Source: Procambarus clarkii
Taxonomy: Eukaryota; Arthropoda; Malacostraca; Decapoda; Cambaridae
DNA: 64,000 nucleotides
Assembly (NCBI RefSeq): GCF_040958095.1
Contig: NC_091214.1
Span: 8,397,201 to 8,461,200 of the forward strand
Reading direction: 5' to 3'
The position numbers and the translations under genes were made by a program. Under the pieces are notes generated by a model. It was given only the letters and a program-made list of their open reading frames with translations, had not been told where the DNA came from and did no database searches. This document shows positions 18,418 through 31,189 of the stretch, one piece after another (within the stretch, counting starts at the first letter, position 1; every line of letters starts with the position of its first letter).

Positions 18418-18857
18418 GTCTCAGGACTGTTGTTAATTCCGGTAACAGCTGTGTTGACCCATAGCGCCTGCCAGGCGAGGGAAGCAGCTGAGAGACCGCT
18501 GTCTGTACTGACGTCCAGGTGACTGGTTGTGATGTACCTGGAGAAGGCTGTTGTACACGGTACCACACATGTAGATGTTTATAGAAATATGTTGTGTGTA
18601 GACTGACTCGAGTATGTAACCTGGTCAGTGTAGAGATTTACCATGTAAGTGATCCAGTTCTGTCGAATCTATATAATCGTTCAGTCTAGATTAATGCCAT
18701 GTTGCCACATGTTAATTATATCCTTGCAGAGGTAGGCAGGCCAGAGTTGCAGGGTTGTCAGTGGATACCCTGAGGTCTGTATAATTATGTATAATTTATC
18801 TAGTGATATAATTTACATTGATTAAGTGAATGCCATTTCCATGTGTTTGTTTTCATT

Positions 18858-18858
<1 letters not shown>
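18418..18858. other. Unassigned sequence inside the inverted repeat
   Basis: Moderately AT-rich, no long frame, no recognisable element end. It lies between the left arm and a (TA)n tract. Confidence 0.5.

Positions 18859-18941
<83 letters not shown>
18859..18941. repeat. (TA)n microsatellite
   Basis: About 83 bp of TA repeat that forms the insertion site of the MITE at 18942. Confidence 0.97.
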
Positions 18942-18945
<4 letters not shown>

Positions 18946-19332
18946 GTACCTAGTAGCCAGAACGCACTTCTCAGCCTACTATGCAAGGCCCAATTTGCCT
19001 AATAAGCCAAGTTTTCATGATTTAATTGTTTTTCGACTACCTAACCTACCTAACCTAACCTAACCTAACTTTTTCAGCTACCTAACCTAACCTAACCTAT
19101 GAAGATAGGTTAGGTTAGGTTAGGTAGGGTTGGTTAGGTTCGGTCATATATCTACGTTAATTTTAACTCAAATAAAAAAAAAATTGACCTCATACATAAT
19201 GAAATGGGTAGCTTTATCATTTCATAAGAAAAAAATAGAGAAAATATATTAATTCAGGAAAACTTGGCTTATTAGGCAAATCCGGCCTTGCATAGTAGGC
19301 CGAGAAGTGCGTTCTGGCTACTAGGTACGACA
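18942..19332. mobile_element. MITE copy 1, TA target site, with TTAGG-like core
   Basis: A 391-bp element bounded by long inverted repeats starting TGTCGTACCTAGTAGCC and flanked by TA on both sides. The inner part has (CCTAA)n then (TTAGG)n blocks arranged as an inverted repeat (about 19034-19138). No coding capacity. TA duplication and terminal inverted repeats suggest a Tc1/mariner-type or other TA-targeting transposase; the family assignment is not certain. Four more copies or fragments lie in the window. Confidence 0.85.
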
Positions 19333-19354
19333 TATGTATATATATATATATATA

Positions 19355-19386
19355 TTTTGATGCATCAAACTAATGATGCATCAAAA
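19355..19386. repeat. 13-bp hairpin TTTTGATGCATCA
   Basis: Arms 19355-19367 and 19374-19386 are exact reverse complements with a 6-base loop. It sits at the end of a short TA tract. Not a terminator in a eukaryotic context; function unknown. Confidence 0.8.
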
Positions 19387-20193
19387 GGGAGTTATATAAG
19401 TACTTAGCTAATAGGGCACTGTATAAGTTGAAGCTTGCCGAAACTCGCGTCCCAGGCTCTAGCGTCACAATGGCGAACACGTGGTGGCTAGCTTGGCTTG
19501 GATGTCGACGCGCTTATCTGGCCGGTCACGATGGATCACGTAGAACAAATTAACTAGTTCCGGGCTGAATGTCAGGTTAAATCTTGCTGATAATTCACCA
19601 CAACGTATCCTAGACTCTGACACCAAACGAGTTGCTCAATTCCGCAACAAGTCTTCACGCCGCACTCAGGCGCCTTCTCCTCGAGCTGTCGTCTACTACC
19701 ACAACAATGGTGTCTCCCTCTCACCGCGTCCCGCATTCGCCACAGAAATTATTTATCACGAATAATATTACTTCGCGCAGTTGTGGCTAAAATGCTTTGA
19801 TAAAGACTGGGTTGTAATTCTAGGGAGCTAAATATTATTACTTGCTCGTTTTACAATGGTAAACGAGAAATGGAGATGATTTTAGTTTTCTCCATGGCAT
19901 TCACGCGTGACGGTAAATTTATTACCTGATAACAATTATAACTAAAAACTCTCGATTTGGCATTATTTCGGAGTTATGTTATCTGTAAATAATTATCACA
20001 CGGAATACTGATGATTTTAGAGAATCACACTCAATTCTCTAACACACTGGATATAAATGTGTTTAGCTTGGTAGAATCTGACGCAATACTGATGTTTGGT
20101 TACATAAGAATTCCAGCATTATTGTACAGATACAATTATTAGTTCATGTGAACTCTACTGTTAGTTAATTTCAGTTACTACAGTAATTAGTAT
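19387..20193. other. Unassigned region
   Basis: A GC-richer first half (to about 19760) and an AT-rich second half. No frame longer than a few dozen codons and no repeat partner in the window. It could be host spacer or the inside of a composite element bounded by the 515-bp arms. Confidence 0.4.
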
Positions 20194-20201
20194 ATTTTAG
20201 A

Positions 20202-20572
20202 CAACCCGTTCTCGCAAATTCGTAAAGTCAATATTGACTTATTAACTACGTGCATAGGTGATATACTAAACATAATAGATACCCTTAAAATGATTCATAG
20301 AAAACACCGACCTTACCTAACCTTGTTAGTATCTTAAGATAAGCATCTTATTGCTTCGTAATTACAATTATTACTTAACCTATACCTATTATAGGTTAGG
20401 TAATAATTGTAATTACGAAGCAATAAGATGCTTATCTTAAGATACTAACAAGGTTAGGTAAGGTCGGTGTTTTCTATGAATCTTTTTAAGGGTATCTATT
20501 ATGTTAAGTATGTCACCTATGCACATATTTAATAAGTCAATATTGACTTATTAAATTTGCGAGAACGGGTTG
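20202..20572. mobile_element. Foldback MITE, hAT-like
   Basis: Nearly the whole 371 bp folds on itself: it begins CAACCCGTTCTCGCAAATT and ends with the exact complement, with the apex near 20390. The flanks ATTTTAGA (20194-20201) and ATTTTAGG (20573-20580) agree at 7 of 8 bases, fitting an 8-bp target duplication as made by hAT transposases. No coding sequence. Confidence 0.75.
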
Positions 20573-20632
20573 ATTTTAGGAATAGTTAATAATAATACAA
20601 CTGTATTGTATTAGTGTTGGAAATTTCCAACA

Positions 20633-21147
20633 ACTGTAACAATTATACTCACGATTTCCACTCATTACATTCATTTCCCCGGTCACTAACTTTCTGGCTG
20701 AAGAACACCTAGCTCGCTCCACGTGCGTCGACTAGGTGTGGCCCTAGGGTGTCCAAGGCATGTGGCCACAACGTGGCCCTAAGGGGTGGAATGGGGTGGC
20801 ACGTGGGGTGGCCAGGGTGTGGCCATCACGTGGCCCCACTGTCTGGCCACTGAGCAGCGCAGCGCGCACATGGGGCTTGCCTCAGGCTGGCTGACTGGCG
20901 CCCACAGGCATACACAACGTGGATGGGAGATCACCCACACCCCTCATCATACCAGAGCATGCCTCGCTCGTACACTGGGTGTGATAAGGCCCGGCGTCAC
21001 CACATGGCGGACACAGGAAGGTGGAATTCAAAGTCCAACAGGGGCATGTAATATCACCACAATTACACTAGGAGGCCCTGCCCTTATTCCACCAATTGTC
21101 CGTTAACATAGACAGGATACTCGAACCCGATGTGAGGAACCATCTGA
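20633..21147. repeat. Right arm of the 515-bp inverted repeat
   Basis: Partner of 17903-18417. A perfect 16-base palindrome (GTTGGAAATTTCCAAC, 20616-20631) sits just outside its inner edge. The 106-codon frame at 20786-21106 mirrors the frame of the left arm. It has no signal peptide or known domain and the codons look GC-biased because the arm is GC-rich. Confidence 0.85.
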
Positions 21148-21920
21148 TACACCATGAGGCCTGCCAGCTGCCTCATGGGTAAACACTGTCTCTTAGATTT
21201 TCACTTGTTCCTTCCATACTCCTTGGCCCCATTTCATGCAAATTGGGCCTCGACACAACCCATGATAGCAGGAGTGCCATGCACGATGAGTAATAAGGAT
21301 GACACAGCGATTAACGGTGGTGGAAGTGGCAGCTGCCACCCACACCCAGAGTCACCTTCTCTTCAGCTCGCTGCCCAGCTCAGACTGAAGATTTTGGCGG
21401 CATAGGGGAACTCAAATGCCCATCTCTCCCCTACTTTGTCTTGACCAATCAGCACAAAGCTGGCACAACCCCTCATGCTGCTTCCAATTACAGCCGTTCA
21501 CGCGTAAAACTCACCACGAGGCTGAGGTGCCTAGACGAATCACAGACGGTGGCGATCACAAGGCCACCGTGACGTCACAAGGAGGGGGAGGCTTATGAGT
21601 CTGGAGCCATACCTCACATGGTGGAAGAGTCGACGTTCACCCCTCTGTCCCCCCACCTCAAAAACCGTTGGCGAGTCAAGTACCCACCTACACATCATTT
21701 CTCAAATCTCATTTTCCCAGAAAACAGACTAAATTCTGTAATTCCCTCTACAGAGCAGTCACAGACCTCTGGCTAGTCTTAAACGATGGTCCTTAGCATA
21801 AGCTTTCATCCAACACCACACAAGTGCATGAAGTTTGAAAACTTCTTGTCTAGAGTCCCTAGAGCGACTCTAGCCTAATCTACAAAACTAAAAAAACTAG
21901 CTGAGGGAATTTCCATTCCC

Positions 21921-21924
<4 letters not shown>
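21148..21924. other. Unassigned region
   Basis: Mixed-composition sequence that continues outward from the right arm. Short frames only (21154-21405, 21416-21598) without recognisable domains. Contains GTGACGTCA-like motifs (about 21570) that also occur in the LTRs, but no alignment to them is visible. Confidence 0.4.

Positions 21925-21995
<71 letters not shown>
21925..21995. repeat. (TA)n microsatellite
   Basis: About 71 bp of TA repeat. Confidence 0.97.
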
Positions 21996-22000
<5 letters not shown>

Positions 22001-22435
22001 GCTGATACCTATTACCTATCTACCTTACAGCGCAGCTGAGAGAGGCGGGGCGGCCACCTTCAGGTAGACCCAGAAAACTAACAAGTACAGGACCTAGAAC
22101 GTTGTTACAGGTTCGTGCCAATAGGCTCTGAGACTCTGGGCGCCTGGGGTAAATGTGCACTTAAGTTCCTGAAGGAGCTGGGCGAGGAACTCATTGGGAA
22201 GACTAGAGACCCAAGAACGACCAGTTTTATGTTCTAGCACCTCAGTGTCGCTGTTCAGAGGGGAAATGCGTGCTGTATCTTGGGTACGCACCCGACCCCC
22301 AAGGAGCTGGACGAGGTCTTCGAACACTGAGTGGTATATTGTTATATAAGTGTGTGTTTTCTGTAAACTGTAGCATTGCAATAAAATCAAATAAAAAAAA
22401 ATAATAGGGGTGGTAGGAGAGGAAAAGATTAAAGT
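21996..22435. other. Unassigned region with a poly-A-like end
   Basis: No domain recognised. AATAAAATCAAATAAAAAAAA near 22380-22400 looks like a polyadenylation signal followed by an A-rich tail, so the segment could be a retroposed 3' end. A minus-strand 98-codon frame (22094-22390) has no known motif. Confidence 0.4.
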
Positions 22436-22491
22436 ATTCAGTGAGAATCCACAAGGTCTTCTCTGAACACTATTTATTTTCTTCTTCGAGG

Positions 22492-24466
<1,975 letters not shown>

Positions 24467-24752
24467 TGCGCAACTATATTCTACCCACTTCAAAACTCCG
24501 CTCCAATACAGAAGCATCAAGAAATATGGGCCAATAGGCCCTCTGCAATTACTTCCATTCTTACCTTCAATACCCATTGTTTCGTGTTCTATCCTGTGTT
24601 GAAAGTTTTGTTCACCTCATCCAAAACTGTTGTAACATATCACCTCACCCAAAATGCAGGTATAAAATGAGAAATGAAAGCTGTTTAAATCATAGCATAG
24701 TAAGAACTCTGTTTAGTGTTTGTAGGTAATAGTTGTGTGTGTGTAAACTAAA

Positions 24753-24808
24753 AGTCTTTGAAAATGTAATAAGTTATTATGAAACGCGTTCAAGTGTTGC
24801 GTCAGACT
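24753..24808 (+). ncRNA. Hammerhead-like fold in the P2 tail
   Basis: Same layout as at 4368-4422. Stem II is weakened (GTAA against TTAT) and stem III has one G-T pair (CGCG/TGCG). Confidence 0.5.
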
Positions 24809-24818
24809 AGAAATAAAA

Positions 24819-25166
<348 letters not shown>

Positions 25167-25170
25167 ATAG

Positions 25171-26290
25171 GAAGGGGATTAAGGCGTCCCTGTACATACC
25201 AGTTGTGGGAGTATGGGTTCGAGTCACTTCTGGGGTGTGAGTTTTCAGTTGTATATAGTCCTGGGGACCATTCAGGCTTGTTTGCATTTGTGTTCCTCAC
25301 GTGTGCCCCAAAGAATGAGGTGATTTGATAAAATGCTATGCCCAAGATTACCATCCGAGTGCCGGCGGGGAAGTGGTTCATATAGCCTCGGCTATCACTT
25401 CCTTATGTCCGGTCGTGATGGTCAAGCGGATTAAGGCGTCCCTGTACATACCAGTTGTGGGAGTATGGGTTCGAGTCACTTCTGGGGTGTGAGTTTTCAG
25501 TTGTATATAGTCCTGGGGACCATTCAGGCTTGTTTGCATTTGTGTTCCTCACGTGTGCCCCAAAGAATGAGGTGATTTGATAAAATGCTATGCCCAAGAT
25601 TACCATCCGAGTGCCGGCGGGGAAGTGGTTCATATAGCCTCGGCTATCACTTCCTTATGTCCGGTCGTGATGGTCAAGCGGATTAAGGCGTCCCTGTACA
25701 TACCAGTTGTGGGAATATGGGTTCGAGTCACTTCTGGGGTGTGAGTTTTCAGTTGTATATAGTCCTGGGGACCATTCAGGCTTGTTTGCATTTGTGTTCC
25801 TCACGTGTGCCCCAAAGAATGAGGTGATTTGATAAAATGCTATGCCCAAGATTACCATCCGAGTGCCGGCGGGGAAGTGGTTCATATAGCCTCGGCTATC
25901 ACTTCCTTATGTCCGGTCGTGATGGTCAAGCGGATTAAGGCGTCCCTGTACATACCAGTTGTGGGAGTATGGGTTCGAGTCACTTCTGGGGTGTGAGTTT
26001 TCAGTTGTATATAGTCCTGGGGACCATTCAGGCTTGTTTGCATTTGTGTTCCTCACGTGTGCCCCAAAGAATGAGGTGATTTGATAAAATGCTATGCCCA
26101 AGATTACCATCCGAGTGCCGGCGGGGAAGTGGTTCATATAGCCTCGGCTATCACTTCCTTATGTCCGGTCGTGATGGTCAAGCGGATTAAGGCGTCCCTG
26201 TACATACCAGTTGTGGGAGTATGGGTTCGAGTCACTTCTGGGGTGTGAGTTTTCAGTTGTATATAGTCCTGGGGACCATTCAGGCTTGTT

Positions 26291-26294
<4 letters not shown>
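25171..26294 (+). repeat. Tandem array of a tRNA-Leu-like SINE, 252-bp period
   Basis: Unit starts at 25411, 25663, 25915 and 26167, preceded by a headless unit at 25171 and ending in a truncated unit at 26294. Each full head has an A box (TGGTCAAGCGG, e.g. 25419-25429) and a B box (GGTTCGAGTCA, 25468-25478) spaced as in a tRNA, and GATGG...AAGGCG resembles tRNA-Leu. Units are almost identical (one A/G difference noted near 25714). TA tracts flank both sides. SINEs normally disperse rather than form satellites, so this is a satellite derived from a SINE. Confidence 0.88.

Positions 26295-26368
<74 letters not shown>
26295..26368. repeat. (TA)n microsatellite, 3' side of P3
   Basis: About 74 bp between the SINE array and the PLE tail. 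Confidence 0.97.
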
Positions 26369-26372
<4 letters not shown>

Positions 26373-26533
26373 TATATTTTGGTAGCAGTCTTTCCTGTAG
26401 ACATATATTATTAAATATGACCGAAAAAGTAAGATTAATAATTCTAACACGAATTTTCTCAATCTTTCGTACATTACGCTTCACTGTTGGAGGTAAATCA
26501 AAAATCACTTCTCCAAAATTCATTTTTATTTCT

Positions 26534-26586
26534 AGTCTGACGCGACACGGGCGCGTTTCGTAAAACTTATTACATTTTCAAAGACT
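26534..26586 (-). ncRNA. Hammerhead-like fold in the P3 tail
   Basis: Stem III loop is two bases shorter than in P1 while the CGCG/CGCG stem is preserved. Core variant UUGAAAA as in the other copies. Confidence 0.55.
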
Positions 26587-26770
26587 TCACAAATACACAA
26601 CTGATTAGAACTTACGTCTCTCTGATATTATATCTACATTTGAGTGAGGTGGGAAGGATGATGTGGCATTAACACAAGACAGAACAGGGGATATTAATAG
26701 GGTATTAAAAGTATCAACACAAGACAGAACAGAAAACAATGGGTATTGAATAGAAGTGTTTGTAGAAAGC

Positions 26771-27607
26771 CTATTGGTCCATATTTCTTGATGCTTCTAT
26801 ATTGGAGCGGAGTCTTGAGGTGGGTAGAATATAGTTGTGCAATAATTGGCTGTTGATTGCTGGTGTTGACTTCTTGATGTGTAGTGCCTCGCAAACGTCA
26901 AGCCGCCTGCTATCGCTGTATCTATCGATGATTTCTGTGTTGTTTACTAGGATTTCTCTGGCGATGGTTTGGTTATGGGAAGAGATTATATGTTCCTTAA
27001 TGGAGCCCTGTTGCTTATGCATCGTTAAACGCCTAGAAAGAGATGTTGTTGTCTTGCCTATATACTGGTTTTTTTGGAGCTTACAGTCCCCAAGTGGGCA
27101 TTTGAAGGCATAGACGACGTTAGTCTCCTTTAAAGCGTTCTGTTTTGTGTCTGGAGAGTTTCTCATGAGTAGGCTGGCCGTTTTTCTGGTTTTATAGTAA
27201 ATCGTCAGTTGTATCCTCTGATTTTTGTCTGTAGGGATAACGTTTCTATTAACAATATCTTTCAGGACCCTTTCCTCCGTTTTATGAGCTGTGGAAAAGA
27301 AGTTCCTGTAAAATAGTCTAATAGGGGGTATAGGTGTTGTGTTAGTTGTCTCTTCAGAGGTTGCATGGCTTTTCACTTTCCTTCTTATGATGTCTTCGAT
27401 GAAACCATTGGAGAAGCCGTTATTGACTAGAACCTGCCTTACCCTACAGAGTTCTTCGTCGACTTGCTTCCATTCTGAGCTGTGGCTGAGAGCACGGTCG
27501 ACGTATGCGTTAACAACACTCCTCTTGTACCTGTCGGGGCAGTCGCTGTTGGCATTTAGGCACATTCCTATGTTTGTTTCCTTAGTGTAGATTCTACACT
27601 AAGGAAA
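26771..27607 (-). pseudogene. RT C-terminus and GIY-YIG endonuclease of P3
   Basis: An open frame of about 278 codons starting within YTKETNIGMCLNANSD, with AYVDRALSHSSEWKQ, NGFSNGFIEDIIRRKVK, FYRNFFSTAHKTEERVLKD, VVYAFKCPLGDC, then QYIGKTTTSLSRRLTMH, ending NIEASRNMDQ. The endonuclease domain is intact and its ending is the full-length one. RT catalytic motifs are absent, so this is a truncated retroelement copy and not a gene in its own right. Confidence 0.88.
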
Positions 27608-27631
27608 CAAACCTTTGTTTCCTTCTACACT

Positions 27632-28444
27632 AAGGAAACAAACATAGGAATGTGCCTAAATGCCAACAGCGACTGCCCCGACAGGTACAAGAGGAGTGTT
27701 GTTAACGCATACGTCGACCGTGCTCTCAGCCACAGCTCAGAATGGAAGCAAGTCGACGAAGAACTCTGTAGGGTAAGGCAGGTTCTAGTCAATAACGGCT
27801 TCTCCAATGGTTTCATCGAAGACATCATAAGAAGGAAAGTGAAAAGCCATGCAACCTCTGCAGAGACAACTAACACAACACCTATACCCCCTATTAGACT
27901 ATTTTACAGGAACTTCTTTTCCACAGCTCATAAAACGGAGGAAAGGGTCCTGAAAGATATTGTTAATAGAAACGTTATCCCTACAGACAAAAATCAGAGG
28001 ATACAACTGACGATTTACTATAAAACCAGAAAAACGGCCAGCCTACTCATGAGAAACTCTCCAGACACAAAACAGAACGCTTTAAAAGAGACTAACGTCG
28101 TCTATGCCTTCAAATGCCCACTTGGGGACTGTAAGCTCCAAAAAACCCAGTATATAGGCAAGACAACAACATCTCTTTCTAGGCGTTTAACGATGCATAA
28201 GCAACAGGGCTCCATTAAGGAACATATAATCTCTTCCCATAACCAAACCATCGCCAGAGAAATCCTAGTAAACAACACAGAAATCATCGATAGATACAGC
28301 GATAGCAGGCGGCTTGACGTTTGCGAGGCACTACACATCAAGAAGTCAACACCAGCAATCAACAGCCAATTATTGCACAACTATATTCTACCCACCTCAA
28401 GACTCCGCTCCAATATAGAAGCATCAAGAAATATGGACCAATAG
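27632..28444 (+). pseudogene. RT C-terminus and GIY-YIG endonuclease of P4
   Basis: Same frame and domain order as P3, open to TAG at 28442. Two residue differences from P3 seen: SAETT for SEETT and LQKTQ for LQKNQ. The YIG motif is intact. Lacks the RT palm. Confidence 0.88.
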
Positions 28445-28628
28445 GCTTTCTACAAACACTTCTATTCAATACCCATTGTTTTCTGTTCTGTCTTGTGTTG
28501 ATACTTTTAATACCCTATTAATATCCCCTGTTCTGTCTTGTGTTAATGCCACATCATCCTTCCCACCTCACTCAAATGTAGATATAATATCAGAGAGACG
28601 TAAGTTCTAATCAGTTGTGTATTTGTGA

Positions 28629-28681
28629 AGTCTTTGAAAATGTAATAAGTTTTACGAAACGCGCCCGTGTCGCGTCAGACT
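28629..28681 (+). ncRNA. Hammerhead-like fold in the P4 tail
   Basis: Identical in layout to the P3 fold, followed by ATG at 28692 (MNFGEVIFDLPPTVK). Confidence 0.55.
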
Positions 28682-28802
28682 AGAAATAAAAATGAATTTT
28701 GGAGAAGTGATTTTTGATTTACCTCCAACAGTGAAGCGTAATGTACGAAAGATTGAGAAAATTCGTGTTAGAATTATTAATCTTACTTTTTCGGTCATAT
28801 TT

Positions 28803-28804
<2 letters not shown>

Positions 28805-28890
<86 letters not shown>
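28805..28890. repeat. (TA)n microsatellite
   Basis: About 86 bp joining the P4 tail to the PLE-3 foldback. Confidence 0.97.
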
Positions 28891-28895
<5 letters not shown>

Positions 28896-29138
28896 CTGGT
28901 TTAGGGCTTCTATCCCTATAACTATTTTCTTAGCATCCGGGCTTAGTTGAAATAGGAGTTCTCCAAAACTCATTTTCGTCGAAAATGAGTTTTGGAGAAC
29001 TCCTATTTCAATTAAGCCCTGATGCTAAGAAATAAGTTAGAGGGATAGAAGCCCTAAACCAGAAAATAATAAATACAGAATATGCGGTCATATTCAATGA
29101 AACATGTTTGAAAGAAAACCTGCTGCCAGTATACACCA

Positions 29139-29142
<4 letters not shown>
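28891..29142 (+). mobile_element. PLE-3 tail fragment with an 87-bp snap-back
   Basis: Arms 28891-28977 and 28981-29067 are reverse complements at about 95 percent with a 3-base centre. The plus-strand reading MSFGELLFQLSPDAKK, then FNETCLKENLLPVYTNI, parallels the PLE-1 start MNFGEVIFDLPPTVKR, then [17 protein letters not shown], so this is a paralogous PLE lineage. It has one stop after DAKK. It again ends in (TA)n (29143-29161). Confidence 0.75.
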
Positions 29143-29171
<29 letters not shown>

Positions 29172-29189
29172 AAAATGAAGTAGGTTGCT

Positions 29190-29590
29190 TAAAAGTACTT
29201 TCAGGTACACTGTAGGTAAATTATTTGCAGTAATGATCAAAATTGCACAGGCAAAGCAGAGGGCTAGGCATCCTGGGACACAAAGAAAAAGTAGAATAAA
29301 ATTCTAAAGTAATATAAACTTAATGGTAATTTAAGTAATAGAAACTTAATGGGAACTTAGGAATGTAAAAAATGAACTAGAATAATTAATAACAATAATC
29401 GACCAAATAAGTAAAAAAGCAATTATGAAATCTATAAATAAAATGCTTACTTACTATACTATTATAAGTACAATATAGTTGAATACTAATGTTACACTAA
29501 AACAAAATGAGGTAGTTTAAACAGAGATACACTCAGGAACACTGGATAATGAAGTTTGTACTAGAGGACACAGTCAAGAGACTCCTTGCC
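29190..29590 (+). repeat. Unclassified dispersed repeat, copy 1
   Basis: Reverse complement of 36684-37355, except that copy 2 contains a SINE. AT-rich, no long frame. One edge abuts NLR-A copy A3. Confidence 0.75.
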
Positions 29591-29599
29591 TGTGTCTTG

Positions 29600-31189
29600 C
29601 CGTGCCTTGCCTCCAAGAGACTTCTAGCTCCTGCCATTGCATTGCTCTTCAACAAATCACTTGAACTCCAAACCTTTCTGGATATTCTAAAAAAAAAGCG
29701 AGAGTAACCCCAGTCCACAAATGTGGTGATCTTGATCTCACTGATGTCAACATTTACAGACCTATATCAATTCTGTCAACCTTGTCAAAATTATTTGAAA
29801 AGCTAATCTACAAGCAACTATATCTAGCCAAACTCAATATACTTAGCTCTTGCCAATATGGTTCCAGACTCAATAAAAGCAATAAGATGCATTTATCAGT
29901 ATAATTAACTTGATACATGCAGCTCTTGATAAAAATGAATACCCTGTTGGGTTATTTGTGGACCTGCGTAAGACTTTTGACACTGTCAACCACCAAAACC
30001 TTCTTAAATTACATTATTATGGAGTCAGAGGACAATACCTGCAATACCTTCGGTCTTACCTTACTGACAGGCGCCAGTATGTTTCTGTGATTAATTCCAT
30101 TTGTCTTACACTCCCATCAACATTGGTGTTCCTCAGGGCAGCATACTTGGCTCTCTCCTCTTTCTCATCTACATTAATGACCTTCCAAATGCCTCTCAAC
30201 ACCTCAAACCAATCTTATTTGCTGATGACACAACTTTCATTTTCTTCAGTCCTTCCTGGCCCCTCCTGCTCTAAATGTCACTGTGAATACTGAACTAAAT
30301 AAAGTCCATCTTTGGCTAACTGCTAACAAACTCACCCTTAACATTGACAAAACTTTCTATATTTTGTTTGGTAATAAATCCTCAAATGAAATTAATCTAA
30401 GAATAAGCAATATACAAATCAGTTGTAAAGTTAATGATAAATTCCTTGGTGTCCTCATCGATAACAAACTGAATTTCCAGGGACACATTCTAAATATAGC
30501 AAAAAAAGTGTCTAAAACTGTTGGCATTCTTTCTAAGATCAGATATTATGTTCCCCGCCCTGCCCTGGTGACGTTCTATTACTCTCTCATCTATCCTTAT
30601 TTCAACTATGGTATCTGTGCTTGGGGCTCTACTACTCAAAATCATTTATGTCCTCTAATTACCCAACACAAAGCTGCTATTAGAACAATATCTAACTCTG
30701 GCCCCAGACAGCACTCGGTACCCTTACTCAAATCTTTGAATATGTTAGATATTAAATCACTGCACATCCTCTCATGTGTACTCTATATATTTAAAACTCT
30801 GAATTGTAATGTCAATCCTGACCTTAAAAGCTTCTTAGAAGGTTGTAACAGAACCCATGGGCACCACACCAGAAACAAATACCTATTTGATATTCGAAGA
30901 GTACGACTTAATCAAACTAGAACTGCTCTACAAATCACGGGACCCAGAATGTGGAATGACCTTCCCAATCATGTCAAAGGCTGTACCTTTCTCAACTAGT
31001 TTAAGATGAATACTAAGTACAACCTAATTAACTCTATGTAACATACCTTACCCCTAAATGTCAACCCATGTCTTACTGTTTTTATACAATGTTGTTTGTT
31101 ACCCAACTTGTATATTAGCTATTTTCTACCATGTTCCCCCCTTTTTATCTTATATTTTTTTCTTTCAACGCAATTTGTACTTTAAGGAG
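29600..31189 (+). mobile_element. NLR-A copy A3, 5'-truncated
   Basis: Starts inside the pre-RT linker (SLLAPAIALLFNKSLE region), runs through RT and the C-terminus into the 3' untranslated part. It is cut at 31189 by the LTR-like element before the terminal tail. Confidence 0.88.
29910..30999 (+). pseudogene. Reverse transcriptase and C-terminus of NLR-A (A3)
   Basis: Frames 29910-30293 and 30283-30999. The first holds [17 protein letters not shown] (motif A) but the motif B and C region ([20 protein letters not shown] in intact copies) is out of frame after about 30110. The second holds LTLNIDKTFYILFGNKSSNE, KFLGVLIDNKLNFQGHILNI, then AKKVSKTVGILSKIRYYVP, and RCNRTHGHHTRNKYLFDI near the end. 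An upstream frame has a stop at AAAGCGAGAGTAA (about 29706). Inactive, but the NIAKKVSKT junction is intact here, unlike in A4 and A5. Confidence 0.85.

Larger units (their letters stand above)
26369..27609 (-). mobile_element. PLE-1 copy P3
   Basis: 5'-truncated within the RT thumb; retains the connector, GIY-YIG domain, 3' region, hammerhead-like fold, and ORF start ending LLPKYTNI at the (TA)n tract. Left arm of the palindrome. Confidence 0.92.
26369..28804. repeat. 2.4-kb palindrome of two PLE-1 copies, P3 and P4
   Basis: P3 (minus, 26369-27609) and P4 (plus, 27616-28804) are head to head with TA tracts at both outer ends. Their 264-codon frames differ at only two residues that I noticed. 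The centre (27595-27650) holds repeated CTACACTAAGGAAACAAAC segments in both orientations. Confidence 0.93.
27616..28804 (+). mobile_element. PLE-1 copy P4
   Basis: Right arm of the palindrome, near-identical to P3. Its tail stops about 35 bases earlier than P3, at TTTAATAATATAT, before the LLPKYTNI codons. Confidence 0.92.

Noticed and set aside
19355..19386. Bacterial-type terminator hairpin
   Set aside because: No prokaryotic gene context and no T run following; the hairpin adjoins a TA microsatellite.
25403..26137. Three identical 76-codon minus-strand ORFs
   Set aside because: Frames in the SINE-derived satellite unit, antisense to the tRNA-like head.
25171..26294. CRISPR-like array
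   Set aside because: The units are contiguous 252-bp repeats without spacers, in a eukaryotic context.
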